The notes below the pieces were generated by a model, which saw only the letters and a program-made list of their open reading frames with translations, ran no database searches and was not told the origin of the DNA. From JBBIPA01 sp963820495 (GTDB lineage: Bacteria > Chloroflexota > Dehalococcoidia > GIF9 > UBA5629): a stretch of 64,000 nucleotides of DNA. Position 1 is the stretch's first letter. Every line of letters begins with the position of its first letter. The position numbers and the translations under genes are program-made. The stretch spans positions 620,001-684,000 of the forward strand of contig CAWGAF010000002.1 of NCBI GenBank assembly GCA_963820495.1. Reading direction: 5' to 3'. This document shows positions 1 through 8,669 of this stretch, in pieces.

Positions 1-967
1 CGGCGAAAGGCGAAGTATTCACGCCGAAGGTCATCTTGACGGTAGGCTCACCTATTTCTATGCGTGGTAAGATATCAGGCTGGTCTGAGCTGGCAATTGT
101 ATCTCCGATGCTTACAGTTTCTAAACCGGTAATGGCGATGATTTCACCGGCAGTAGCCTCTTCTACCTCGAGGCGGTCGAGTCCCATGAAAGTGAATACC
201 TCGCTTATTTCGTACTGCTTAGGGTTTTTATCACTTCCAATTACAACTACAACATCGTGGGGCGCAATTTTTCCTCGATGAATCCTGCCAAGAGCAAGCT
301 TGCCTTTGTAGCTATTATAATCAAGGTTGGAAACGAGCATCTGGAAATGCCCTTCCTCAATAAGAGGCGGTGGCACCTGCTGAAGTATACATTCAAATAG
401 TGGTACCAAATCTTTGCCTGCAGCCTGTGGGTCAGTTACAGAAGTACCGTTTCTGGCGCTGGTATATATTATGGGGAAATCAAGCTGGTCAGCACTGGTA
501 GCCAGTTCCAGAAAAAGGTCTTGTGTCAGGCTCACTACTTCTGGTATGCGGGAGTTTTCCCTGTCTGTTTTGTTTATAACCACAATGGGTTTTAATCCCT
601 TTTCCAGGGCGCGGCGCAGCACAGATTTGGTCTGAGGCATCGGCCCTTCCACCGAATCTACCAGTAGCAAGCAGCCATCTGCCATGTTTGTTACCCGTTC
701 TACTTCCCCGCTGAAATCGGCGTGTCCTGGGGTATCTATGATGTTGATTTTCACCCCACGGTAGATTACTGCGGTGTTCTTGGCAAGTATAGTAATGCCT
801 TTTTCTTTTTCCAGAGCATTCCGGTCCAATATCAATTCCCCTACTTGCTGGTTATCCCGGAAGACTTTGCTCTGCTTCAGCATGGCATCAACCAGGCTGG
901 TCTTGCCGTGGTCTACATGGGCAATTATGGCTATATTTCTTATATCGTTGCGATAACTCTGGGTCAA
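1..967 (-). CDS. typA: GTP-binding protein TypA/BipA, 5' part (runs off window)
   Basis: Ribosome-associated translational GTPase of the TypA/BipA family, related to EF-G and LepA. Read on the minus strand, the frame begins LTQSYRNDIRNIAIIAHVD and has the P-loop AHVDHGKTSLVDAML close to the N-terminus. The last readable part is EPTVKMTFGVNTSPFA, matching the TypA segment after the GTPase and domain II. About 322 codons are present of a family length near 610, so the C-terminal half lies outside the window. I chose the TTG at 967 because GAGG sits just upstream. The in-frame ATG at 1006 lies inside a terminator hairpin, so it is unlikely to be the start. Confidence 0.93.
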   Translation of the reverse strand, partial: MTQSYRNDIRNIAIIAHVDHGKTSLVDAMLKQSKVFRDNQQVGELILDRNALEKEKGITILAKNTAVIYRGVKINIIDTPGHADFSGEVERVTNMADGCLLLVDSVEGPMPQTKSVLRRALEKGLKPIVVINKTDRENSRIPEVVSLTQDLFLELATSADQLDFPIIYTSARNGTSVTDPQAAGKDLVPLFECILQQVPPPLIEEGHFQMLVSNLDYNSYKGKLALGRIHRGKIAPHDVVVVIGSDKNPKQYEISEVFTFMGLDRLEVEEATAGEIIAITGLETVSIGDTIASSDQPDILPRIEIGEPTVKMTFGVNTSPFA

Positions 968-1000
968 TTTGTTTTCCTCGTTGTTAAATGCTGTAAAAAC

Positions 1001-1032
1001 ATGCATAGGCCAGATATTACTGGCCTATGCAT
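1001..1032 (-). terminator. Rho-independent terminator after the zinc-ribbon gene
   Basis: A perfect 13-bp stem (1001-1013 with 1020-1032) closes a 6-nt loop. On the minus strand it is followed directly by GTTTTTACAG. It lies between the stop of the zinc-ribbon gene and the start of typA, and should end the zinc-ribbon transcript. Confidence 0.8.
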
Positions 1033-1052
1033 GTTTAAACTAAACCGCGGCG

Positions 1053-1358
1053 TTATCTACTTGCTCTTACTTTATTGTAGCAATCGCTGCAATATACTGG
1101 TCGATCCTCGCGTGGCTGGAATGGGACCTTAGTCTCTTTGCCGCATTGGGCACAGGTTGCGGGGAACATTTCCCGCTGGGTCCTGGAGCTATAGTCACTA
1201 CTTCCGTGGCGCTCTGATTTCCTCGCCTGACGGCAGGGTAAGCAGCGCTTGGGTTCATTAGTGTAGCCTCTGGATGCGAACTGTTCCTGTTCCTCGGCAC
1301 TAAAGGTGAATGTAGCTCCACAGTCGGCACACGTGATCGATTTGTCTTGAAAGCCCAT
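1053..1358 (-). CDS. Small zinc-ribbon protein (CxxC-x17-CxxC type)
   Basis: A 101-residue protein made of two zinc-ribbon-like units: an N-terminal one (ITCADCGATFTF, then KRCLPCRQARK, CxxC pairs about 19 residues apart) and a C-terminal one (ATCAQCGKETKVP, then VYCSDCYNK). This matches small proteins annotated as probable zinc-binding or CxxC-x17-CxxC domain proteins, common in Chloroflexi; their function is unknown. The frame is open further upstream, but the ATG at 1358 is preceded by GGAGG at good spacing and is the likely start. It appears to be a single-gene transcript ending in the terminator at 1001-1032. Confidence 0.8.
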   Translation of the reverse strand: MGFQDKSITCADCGATFTFSAEEQEQFASRGYTNEPKRCLPCRQARKSERHGSSDYSSRTQREMFPATCAQCGKETKVPFQPREDRPVYCSDCYNKVRASR

Positions 1359-1510
1359 TGAATGACCTCCTCTCTTATTATATTTGGTTAGAGTTGCGGT
1401 CATCCGGAACTTGACTGAATTTAAAGTAATTCAAATGAGTTTGCGATAACCTAAACAGAAACCACTGTTCTTATTATACACTATCTATATTGCTTTTGCG
1501 AAAGGTCAAC

Positions 1511-2176
1511 TTACTGGTTGTTTTTCCAGTACTCAAGTAAATCGTGACTTTTGGTTCCTCTGGTTTTATTGAGCTGAAAGCGTTTTGCCATCATGATAAG
1601 GATGAGAATCACAGGGTATGCCACCAAGATAGGTGACATTTCCGGTGACCAGAATAGCTTTTGTAGCAAAAAGATAATAACTAAAGCAGCAATTATAATT
1701 CCGGTACTGAAGCCGGATTTACGTGTTATCAGTACGGTTATGCCTCCTATGACCAATGCTGTAATTTCTTGGGGAAAGATTGACACACCAGCAAGCACTC
1801 CATAAATTACCGTAGCGCCCAGCCCACCCCTAAACCCCAGGAAAGGTGACCAGCTATGACCAATTACGGCGACAAAGCCTGTGGCCAATACCAGCAGCAG
1901 AGGAATAAGTGGCAGAATAACAATTTCCTCGAGCATCGGTGAATTAACCAGCAGCCTGGCAATTACTATGGCTATTACACCTTTGGACACATCCATGACT
2001 ACAACCAGTATGAATGGCCAAAACCCCGCTCTCTTCTTTATGGCGGCAGCGCTGATACGACCGTCTCCTTCGGTACGCATATCGGTCTTACCTATCAGCC
2101 GTCCGATTATATAGGCTGAAGGTATAGAACCAAATAAATAGCCGATAGGTATTGCCAGAAAAGAGTAAAGTTCCAT
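1511..2176 (-). CDS. Divergent PlsY-like glycerol-3-phosphate acyltransferase
   Basis: A 221-residue integral membrane protein of the PlsY family, which makes lysophosphatidate from acyl-phosphate and glycerol-3-phosphate. The N-terminus IPIGYLFGSIPSAYIIGRL and the motif GHSWSPFLGFRGGLGATV correspond to conserved PlsY segments. The first catalytic motif, normally GSGNPGATN, is replaced by EGDGRISAAAIKK, and the Lys of the GGKG motif is Leu. Catalysis in the usual way is therefore doubtful. It may be a paralogue with changed substrate. ATG is preceded by AGAGGA. It sits downstream of the cob cluster, separated by about 75 bp, so co-transcription is possible but not shown. Confidence 0.72.
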   Translation of the reverse strand: MELYSFLAIPIGYLFGSIPSAYIIGRLIGKTDMRTEGDGRISAAAIKKRAGFWPFILVVVMDVSKGVIAIVIARLLVNSPMLEEIVILPLIPLLLVLATGFVAVIGHSWSPFLGFRGGLGATVIYGVLAGVSIFPQEITALVIGGITVLITRKSGFSTGIIIAALVIIFLLQKLFWSPEMSPILVAYPVILILIMMAKRFQLNKTRGTKSHDLLEYWKNNQ

Positions 2177-2250
2177 TGTCCTCTATATGCTATTTGTTTT
2201 TAAAATGACCTCAATATTGTAACAGCTTAAGAAAAAAATTCAATAAAGAT

Positions 2251-3000
2251 TTAGCCTTTACGTCCCCAAACGAATACCCAGCCGAAACCTGGTTTAATTT
2301 TCCTTTGCTGGAACGATGTTCCAGAGAGAAAAGATTCCAACTCAACAGGAGTATAGCTTGCCAGCAGAGAGCCAGTGGGTTCGTTGGCTCGCTTCATAAC
2401 TGAGGGTATTACGAATCTCTGGGCGAATTTAATTATCCAGTAGACTAACAGTCGACTGTCTCTTCTCAAATCGAAGATGAGAAACTGTCCGCCTGGCTTC
2501 AGGACTCTATATATCTCATGCACAGCTTGTTTTGGTTCTGACCAATGATGCAGGGATAAAGTGCTGACCACAAAATCGAGGGAATTTGTTTCAAAAGGGA
2601 GGTTTTGTATATCACCCTGACGGAAGCTCACTTTTTCTGCCAGCCCGAGCGAAGACAGGTTTAACGCGGCTTTTTGTACCATTTCCTGGGAAATATCGAC
2701 CCCGATAATGGAAAGGTGTGGCAGAGATTTTGCCATGTTTGTGATGAGATAACCAGGCCCACAACCGACATCTGTCAGAATACCCTGGGGATTATGTCTT
2801 TTTAATTCAGTAACGATAAACCATCTTATCAACTTGAATTGAGGCCAGCGGCTGATTTTATCGTAGGCAAGGACTACTTCATCATCTTCTAAGCCTTCAG
2901 GACTTATTTTGCGGGGAACGTTCAGATAGCGCCAGCCGACTGATAGGATTATTAGTATTAGCAGGACAACTGCTACGATAACCCAAACCCAGATAGCCAT
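2251..3000 (-). CDS. Membrane-anchored class I SAM-dependent methyltransferase
   Basis: A 249-residue protein. Residues 2-22 form a hydrophobic helix (WVWVIVAVVLLILIILSVGW), probably an N-terminal anchor. The rest is a Methyltransf_11-type Rossmann fold with motif I DVGCGPGYL near residue 78, the acidic residue of GVDISQEM, and later motifs FVVSTLSLHHW and EIYRVLKPGGQFL, like UbiE/COQ5-type enzymes. Its substrate is unknown. It starts 4 bp from the end of cobU and is the last gene of the cob cluster, so it may modify a corrinoid or lipid, but this rests only on position. Confidence 0.82.
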   Translation of the reverse strand: MAIWVWVIVAVVLLILIILSVGWRYLNVPRKISPEGLEDDEVVLAYDKISRWPQFKLIRWFIVTELKRHNPQGILTDVGCGPGYLITNMAKSLPHLSIIGVDISQEMVQKAALNLSSLGLAEKVSFRQGDIQNLPFETNSLDFVVSTLSLHHWSEPKQAVHEIYRVLKPGGQFLIFDLRRDSRLLVYWIIKFAQRFVIPSVMKRANEPTGSLLASYTPVELESFLSGTSFQQRKIKPGFGWVFVWGRKG

Positions 3001-3003
3001 TTT

Positions 3004-3558
3004 TTACTGCTTTGTCATCCCTTTCAGTTTTAATGGTATCCCCGCTGCCATGAAATAAACTGTGTTGGCATTTTGGGCGATGAGCTGATTGGCTTTGCCC
3101 AGCAGGTCACGGTAGATGCGCCCCAGTTCATTGTCAGGCACCAATCCCAGGCCGACTTCATTGGAGACGATGATGAAGTGAACTGGCGATGCGTTCATGG
3201 TCGAGATAAGCTCGTTGATTTCGGAAAAGACTTGTTTTTCAGCCTTTGGGTAAGGGATCTCGTTTCCCAGCAGGTTGGAGACAAGCAGGGTAAGGCAGTC
3301 TATGATTATTACTTCGGCGTCTCCTATTTGTTTTCTTAAAGCTTTGCCGATGTTGTGTGGTGCTTCCAGTGTTCTCCAGTTTTCCGGTCGATTCTTTTTA
3401 TGGTCTTTAATCCGGGTTTCCATCTCATCGTCAAGCGCCTCTCCAGTAGCTACAAAAAGCACTTTGTTGCCCAGTTGTCCCGCTAGTTTCTGAGCGAAGG
3501 TGCTTTTGCCACTGCGGGCACCGCCCAACAGCAGTATTATTGTTCTACTAGCTGGCAA
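3004..3558 (-). CDS. cobU: Adenosylcobinamide kinase / guanylyltransferase CobU
   Basis: A bifunctional enzyme of 184 residues that phosphorylates adenosylcobinamide and transfers GMP to give AdoCbi-GDP, the substrate of CobS. The P-loop GGARSGKST lies at residues 12-20. The RIKDHKKNRPENWRTLEAP region carries the family's conserved His and Trp-Arg-Thr, followed by VIIIDCLTLLVSNLL. Length fits the family (about 180). The best start is TTG at 3558, inside the end of the MFS gene (11-bp overlap), which points to translational coupling in the cob operon. Confidence 0.93.
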   Translation of the reverse strand: MPASRTIILLLGGARSGKSTFAQKLAGQLGNKVLFVATGEALDDEMETRIKDHKKNRPENWRTLEAPHNIGKALRKQIGDAEVIIIDCLTLLVSNLLGNEIPYPKAEKQVFSEINELISTMNASPVHFIIVSNEVGLGLVPDNELGRIYRDLLGKANQLIAQNANTVYFMAAGIPLKLKGMTKQ

Positions 3559-4729
3559 TCGTGTTAGCTCTCTTTTCTCTTAAGTTAATCAGGGTAATTA
3601 CCAACGCCGGAATAAAGATAACGAAGATTATAGCTAAGCCAATCCTGACCCCAGTGAATGATGCAATCCAGCCGATAATCGGTGCCCCCACAGCTACGCC
3701 AACGGTAATCAGGGCATGAAATAGCCCGGTGGCTATACCATACTCCTCAGGAACGGCGTAGTCAACAACCAGGGCTGATACGGAAGGGAAAAGCACGCCA
3801 TAGCCGATGCCATATAAAGCCATAACTATGGCAAGCACTGGGAAATTTTGTGACAGCGGTATTAATATCAAGGCAATAATGCCCAGGCTCAGCCCTATAG
3901 CTGCTGGCTTTAACCTGCCCCTTCTATCGGAGGCTTTACCGCCCAAAAATTGGACTATGATGAACATGAGGCTGAAGATAGCCAGCAGCATCCCAACGTG
4001 GAAAACCTCCATTCCCAGGGTGGCAACATAAAGAGGCAGAAGAGCCACTACTCCTCCAAAAGAGAAATATTGAGCAAATATGGATGTGTAGGAAATAGAA
4101 AGTTTCCCCCTTTTAATCAGTCCCACGACGTCTTTCAAATTGTAGCTCGACGTCTTTATCTCAGAAGTAGGGGAGCTTTCACCTGGGGAAATTATAGCGG
4201 CCAGAATAGCTCCAATAAAAAGCAAAAATGAACCGATGTAAAAAAGAAAATGATAGCCCAGACCAGAGGCTATGGCTCCACCAGCGCCATAGCCGATGAG
4301 CGTTGATGCTGCCAGGGCGGCACCGTAGAAACTCATGGCTCTGCCTTTTCCGTCGGGCTGAGCGTATTTAGCCATGATGGACATGGTAGCAGGACCGACC
4401 AGTCCGCCGCTGAATCCATGGAAGACACGAACAAGGGCTAAGTGCCAGGGTACTTGACATAAAGTATAAGCTAACATGGCTATGGCATCGCCGCATAGAC
4501 CTATGATTAAAGGTGCCTTGTAGCCGAATTTGTCTATCCAGCGTCCGCCAAGGATATTGGTGATGATATTGGTTACAGAGTAGAGACCGATGACCAAGCC
4601 AACGGTACCGATGTCAGAACCCAGAGAAGTGGCGTAAAGGGCAATTATCGGTATCAGTAGATGAGTATCCAGAAAGCCGAGGAAGGTAATGATTGAGTTA
4701 AGTTGAATTACTTTTTGGCGAAGTGACAT
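3548..4729 (-). CDS. MFS transporter
   Basis: A 393-residue major facilitator with about 12 membrane segments. The loop 2-3 signature is seen as GGRWIDKFGYKAPLI, and a matching half-repeat GGKASDRRGRLKPAAI lies in the second half. It lies within the cobalamin cluster between cobS and cobU, overlapping cobU by 11 bp and starting 10 bp after cobS. Position suggests transport of a corrinoid, a precursor such as a benzimidazole, or export. The sequence alone does not identify the substrate; drug-efflux type MFS proteins look the same. Confidence 0.85.
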   Translation of the reverse strand: MSLRQKVIQLNSIITFLGFLDTHLLIPIIALYATSLGSDIGTVGLVIGLYSVTNIITNILGGRWIDKFGYKAPLIIGLCGDAIAMLAYTLCQVPWHLALVRVFHGFSGGLVGPATMSIMAKYAQPDGKGRAMSFYGAALAASTLIGYGAGGAIASGLGYHFLFYIGSFLLFIGAILAAIISPGESSPTSEIKTSSYNLKDVVGLIKRGKLSISYTSIFAQYFSFGGVVALLPLYVATLGMEVFHVGMLLAIFSLMFIIVQFLGGKASDRRGRLKPAAIGLSLGIIALILIPLSQNFPVLAIVMALYGIGYGVLFPSVSALVVDYAVPEEYGIATGLFHALITVGVAVGAPIIGWIASFTGVRIGLAIIFVIFIPALVITLINLREKRANTIAS

Positions 4730-4738
4730 TTCTGGTTT

Positions 4739-5479
4739 CTATAGTCTCCAGTAAAGTATGATAAGCAGGAGAAGAACTAAGACCTCAGATAGCTCGTTGA
4801 TAGCTCCGTAAACATCTCCAGTTAGTCCTCCCAGTCTGGAGCGGAAATAGGCACCAATGCCAAACGTGATCAGCCATAGCGTGGCCATAAGCACCACGCC
4901 TTGCCAGTTAAGCAGCAGTACTGAGGCAACCAGGGCTATGATTGTGGCTATGGCTAGCCTCTGCCAGGTGGCTCCTTTTTTAAAGGCTAGACCCATACCT
5001 GAGTTCTTAGCGTATGGGAAAATGAAAATGGTATTTACCACTGCCCAGCGACTCAGCGTGGGCATAAGTAATAATGCTGGCATTATGGCATTGAAAGGTA
5101 CTGAAGATAGCGAGGCATATTTCAGCAGGAGCAGGAGCACGGCAGCGATAATGCCAAAAGTGCCCACATGGCTGTCTGCCATTATCTCCAGCCTTCTCTC
5201 CCTTGATTTGCCGCTGACCGTGCCATCAAACGAGTCCACTAAACCATCGAGGTGATGTGCGCCGGTCATGATGACCAGGGCTATGATAAGCAAGGCGTTT
5301 ACTACGGCAGCAGGCAGGATTAAGCTCAGAACGTAGTTCAGCCCCAGCAATATTGCTCCCAGCACCAGCCCTACCAGCGGGAAATAACTGAGGGACTGTT
5401 CCAATTCTTCAGTGCCTTTTCCCCAGCGTTTGAGCGCTGGGAATATGGTCAAGAATTTCAGTGCTGCAAAAAAGCCCAA
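4739..5479 (-). CDS. cobS: Adenosylcobinamide-GDP ribazoletransferase CobS
   Basis: Membrane enzyme of 246 residues that joins AdoCbi-GDP to alpha-ribazole (phosphate), making adenosylcobalamin (5'-phosphate). The N-terminus GFFAALKFLTIFP is typical. The conserved acidic motif HHLDGLVDSFDGTVSGKSRE (metal and GDP binding) lies near residues 76-95, followed by several hydrophobic segments and GLTGDVYGAINELSE near the C-terminus. The start is TTG at 5479 with AAGGA upstream. It follows cobT by 24 bp and precedes the MFS gene by 9 bp, in operon order. Confidence 0.93.
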   Translation of the reverse strand: MGFFAALKFLTIFPALKRWGKGTEELEQSLSYFPLVGLVLGAILLGLNYVLSLILPAAVVNALLIIALVIMTGAHHLDGLVDSFDGTVSGKSRERRLEIMADSHVGTFGIIAAVLLLLLKYASLSSVPFNAIMPALLLMPTLSRWAVVNTIFIFPYAKNSGMGLAFKKGATWQRLAIATIIALVASVLLLNWQGVVLMATLWLITFGIGAYFRSRLGGLTGDVYGAINELSEVLVLLLLIILYWRL

Positions 5480-5503
5480 TTTTGCTAAATTCCTTATTTT
5501 TAA

Positions 5504-6556
5504 TTACTCGGCTTCTGAGACACCAGCCCCGGCAAAGGTAGACATCTGAGTTAAAATTTTTACCGAGGCTTCAGCCAGCGAAATGCCCAGTGCTGCACCA
5601 GTGCCTTCGCCCAGCCGCATATTCAGGTTAAGAAGCGGCTTTAAACCCAGAAAGTCGAGGAGGAGCTTATGTCCTGCCTCAGCGGAGAGATGTGCTGCAA
5701 TGAGGTAATCTTTCACCTGTGGCGATAGGCTGGTGGCAATAAGGGCGGCTGCTCCGGAAATGAAGCCGTCAATGGCTACGGGAATTCTATGGGCGGCTCC
5801 TGCCAGGATGACGCCAGCCAATCCGCCGATTTCGAAGCCGCCAACCTTGGCTAATACATCCAGCGGATCTTTAGGGTTTGGTTTGTTGATTGTTAGTGCT
5901 TGCTCTATAACGCTGACCTTATGGGCCAATTGCTTATCGTCGATACCGGTGCCCCGACCGGTTATTTTATCTACAGGATGGCCGCTGATGGCAGCGAAGA
6001 TAGCGCTGCTGGCAGTGGTATTGCCGATGCCCATATCACCAGTGCCGATGATATCAAGCCCTTTGCTCATCTCTGTTTCAACCAGTTCGATACCGGCTTC
6101 TATTGAATCTATAGCTTGCTGGCGAGTCATTGCTGGTCCCCGTGCCATATTCTTGGTGCCGAAGTCGATCATCTTGCAGATTAATCCCGTTGTCTGCGGG
6201 AAGCCGCCGATTACCCCCATATCAACTATTATCACCCGGGCGCCGATATGTTTAGCCAGAACATTTATGCCAGCGCTGCCGTTTAAGAAATTGAGTACCA
6301 TTTGTTTGGTTACTTCTTGCGGATAGAGAGCTACTCCCTCAGCAACTACACCGTGGTCGGCGGCCATGGTGAAGATAGCTTTATGTTCCAATCGAGGCAA
6401 TGGACAGGCTTTGACACCAGCAATGCGGATTGATAGCTCTTCGAGTTTACCCAGGCTGCCGTGAGGCTTGGTCAGGCTGTCCTGGCGCTGCCGGGCGGCT
6501 GACATGGATTTCTTATCTAAAGGCTTTATTGAGTTCAGAATTTTATTTAGTTTCAT
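5504..6556 (-). CDS. cobT: Nicotinate-nucleotide--dimethylbenzimidazole phosphoribosyltransferase CobT
   Basis: A 350-residue enzyme that activates the lower-ligand base to alpha-ribazole phosphate. Visible family motifs are FTMAADHGVVAEGVALYPQE, GIGNTTASSAI, GRGTGIDD and the C-terminal RLGEGTGAALG containing the catalytic glutamate. I prefer ATG at 6556 (MKLNKILNSIKP). The upstream in-frame ATG at 6583 falls inside a dispersed repeat that starts just there, so the longer form probably reflects repeat insertion next to the gene. It is followed by cobS. Confidence 0.93.
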   Translation of the reverse strand: MKLNKILNSIKPLDKKSMSAARQRQDSLTKPHGSLGKLEELSIRIAGVKACPLPRLEHKAIFTMAADHGVVAEGVALYPQEVTKQMVLNFLNGSAGINVLAKHIGARVIIVDMGVIGGFPQTTGLICKMIDFGTKNMARGPAMTRQQAIDSIEAGIELVETEMSKGLDIIGTGDMGIGNTTASSAIFAAISGHPVDKITGRGTGIDDKQLAHKVSVIEQALTINKPNPKDPLDVLAKVGGFEIGGLAGVILAGAAHRIPVAIDGFISGAAALIATSLSPQVKDYLIAAHLSAEAGHKLLLDFLGLKPLLNLNMRLGEGTGAALGISLAEASVKILTQMSTFAGAGVSEAE

Positions 6557-6578
6557 ATCGTAATCTCTTATCACCTCT

Positions 6579-6622
6579 GTCATTGCGAGGAATCCCGATA
6601 AAATCGGGATGACGAAGCAATC
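6579..6622. repeat. REP-like dispersed repeat with internal hairpin
   Basis: The sequence starts CATTGCGAGGAATCCCGAT and ends GACGAAGCAATC. It holds a perfect 8-bp hairpin (6592-6599 with 6603-6610) inside outer arms ATTGC/GCAAT. This type of short interspersed repeat is common between genes in many bacteria. It separates cobO from cobT and could act as an mRNA-stabilising hairpin within the operon. Confidence 0.65.
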
Positions 6623-6634
6623 TCTCCTGTCTCG

Positions 6635-7159
6635 TCAATATTCTATGCCCTGCCTGCCGTTATTGCCTTCGCTGAAGGGGTGTTTAATCATCAGCATCTC
6701 GGTGACTAAGTCGGCGCGCTGGATTATTTCTTTGGGCGCATCACGGCCAGTTAAAACCAGTTCGACCGATTCCGGTTTCTTAGCAATTAAATCCAGCACC
6801 TGTTTAGTGGTTATTAACCCCTTGCTGATAGCTACCAAAATCTCGTCCAGGATAACCAAATCGTATTTTCCGCTGAGCATCTCTTTTTCAGCATAGTCCA
6901 GAGTTTGTTGAGCTTCCTGGATAAGCTCGTCTTTAGACTTTTTGAAGCTATCCCCCACGCTGACCTGAACAATGTCAAAAGGTTGGTGTTTGGAAACAAA
7001 GAGGTGTTCGCCGCTGGGTATGCCCTTGATGAACTGGATAAAGACTACTTTCATGCCCTGACCTGCAGCCCTCATAGCCTGCCCCAGAGCAGCAGTGGTC
7101 TTACCCTTGCCATCGCCAGTATATACCTGGATGTGTCCCTTTGGTTTATTCTCAGTCAT
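6635..7159 (-). CDS. cobO: Cob(I)yrinic acid a,c-diamide adenosyltransferase CobO/BtuR
   Basis: A 174-residue corrinoid adenosyltransferase of the CobA/CobO/BtuR family, which attaches the 5'-deoxyadenosyl group to reduced corrinoids. The N-terminus carries the ATP loop VYTGDGKGKTTAALGQAMRA. VVFIQFIKG and the C-terminal motif VLTGRDAPKEIIQRADLVTEM are both diagnostic. Its start overlaps the end of cobQ by 8 bp. With cobQ, cobU and cobS it gives a corrinoid salvage route. Confidence 0.95.
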   Translation of the reverse strand: MTENKPKGHIQVYTGDGKGKTTAALGQAMRAAGQGMKVVFIQFIKGIPSGEHLFVSKHQPFDIVQVSVGDSFKKSKDELIQEAQQTLDYAEKEMLSGKYDLVILDEILVAISKGLITTKQVLDLIAKKPESVELVLTGRDAPKEIIQRADLVTEMLMIKHPFSEGNNGRQGIEY

Positions 7160-8669
7160 ATCTTTCCCCCATCGTTATGTTATAAACCCGTTGCATATCG
7201 AGGCTTTGCCTGACTACGTCAGCCAGTTTGTTGTAATGCTCATCCTTATTTATGGCAGTAGTTGAAATTGCGGGCAACCCGCGGATTTGCCGCAAGCGTT
7301 TCAGAAAAGCCCGAGTAAAGTCGGTATTGTGGAATAGTCCGTGGATATAAGTGCCGAATATAGTGCCCTTGTTATTGATAGAACCATCGAAATAGTCCTT
7401 TTCTCCGCTGGGTGTTTCCAACACTTTAAAAGCTGGAGCGCAGTCATGGTTGCTGGTCTGCCCCATGTGGATTTCATATCCAGTGACCTCTATCCCTTTC
7501 ATGCCCTGCAGCAAGCCGTTGTCGGCGACTACCTGCGCTTTGACCTGAGTAGTTGTTTTTTCACGATTGAAGATGGTTTCATTATCCATTAGCCCCAGCC
7601 CCGGGACGCAGCCTTTTTTGGATTCAACTTCATAAGGGTCAGCGATATTTTTTCCCAGCATCTGATAGCCGCCGCAGATACCCACGATAGGAGTGCCCGA
7701 TTTAGCCTGATGGACAATAGCCCGGTCTAAACCATGCTTCTGCAAATAAAGCAGGTCGGTGATAGTAGTCTTGGTGCCGGGCAGAATAATCAGGTCTGGG
7801 TTGCCCAGTTCAGAAGGTTGGGTTATATAGCAGACGGTGCAGCCATGTTCCTCTAGCGGATCGAAATCATCATAGTTGGAAACATGAGGCAAGTGTATCA
7901 CGGCTACCTGTAAGTTTCCGTTAGCTCCTGAGGTTGGTCGTTCGTCCAGGTATACGGAGTCTTCCTGGGCTATGGTAATGCCATGGAAGTAAGGGATAAC
8001 TCCCAGCACTGGTTTGCGGGAAAGTTTCTCCAGCATGCCCAGCCCTGGTTTCAGCAGATTGATATCACCGCGAAACTTGTTGATTATCAGCCCCTTAACT
8101 AAGGCGCGCTCTGCTCTGTTCAGCAATTGAAGTGTGCCGACCAGCGAGGCGAAGACACCACCGCGGTCGATATCGCCCACCAGCAGTACCGGGGCATGGA
8201 ACATGCGGGCAACCCGCATGTTGACTATTTCCCTTTCTCTGAAGTTTATCTCTGCTGGGCTGCCAGCGCCCTCGATAACCACGATATCGTAATTAGAGCG
8301 CAGCTTATTTAGCGAGTCCTCGATTATTCCCAGCAGGTGCTGAGTATATTTATAGTATTGGCTGGCTTTCAGGTTTTTGGTTACTTTGCCCAGCACAATC
8401 ACCTGTGATTTGCCGTCGGACTCGGGTTTGAGCAGGACAGGGTTCATGTGGATTGACGGCTCGATGCCGGCTGCTTCAGCCTGTACTGCCTGTGCCCGTC
8501 CAATTTCGCCGCCTTCCCTGGTAACGAATGAGTTGAGCGCCATGTTCTGGGCTTTAAACGGGGCGACTGTGAAGCCGTCTTGCCGGAAAATGCGGCACAG
8601 TGCAGCGACTATGATGCTCTTGCCCACAGATGAGGCGGTGCCCTGTATCATTAAAATCTTAGCTGGCAT
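7152..8669 (-). CDS. cobQ: Cobyric acid synthase CobQ/CbiP
   Basis: A 505-residue glutamine-dependent amidotransferase that amidates the b, d, e and g carboxylates of adenosylcobyrinate a,c-diamide. The N-terminal synthetase domain starts ILMIQGTASSVGKSIIVAAL (ATP binding). The C-terminal class I glutaminase-like domain shows the nucleophile in IVGICGGYQMLG and the His in TYIHGLFHN. Length is standard for the family. It overlaps the preceding decarboxylase gene by 11 bp and cobO by 8 bp, so the operon is tightly coupled. Confidence 0.95.
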   Translation of the reverse strand: MPAKILMIQGTASSVGKSIIVAALCRIFRQDGFTVAPFKAQNMALNSFVTREGGEIGRAQAVQAEAAGIEPSIHMNPVLLKPESDGKSQVIVLGKVTKNLKASQYYKYTQHLLGIIEDSLNKLRSNYDIVVIEGAGSPAEINFREREIVNMRVARMFHAPVLLVGDIDRGGVFASLVGTLQLLNRAERALVKGLIINKFRGDINLLKPGLGMLEKLSRKPVLGVIPYFHGITIAQEDSVYLDERPTSGANGNLQVAVIHLPHVSNYDDFDPLEEHGCTVCYITQPSELGNPDLIILPGTKTTITDLLYLQKHGLDRAIVHQAKSGTPIVGICGGYQMLGKNIADPYEVESKKGCVPGLGLMDNETIFNREKTTTQVKAQVVADNGLLQGMKGIEVTGYEIHMGQTSNHDCAPAFKVLETPSGEKDYFDGSINNKGTIFGTYIHGLFHNTDFTRAFLKRLRQIRGLPAISTTAINKDEHYNKLADVVRQSLDMQRVYNITMGERYD

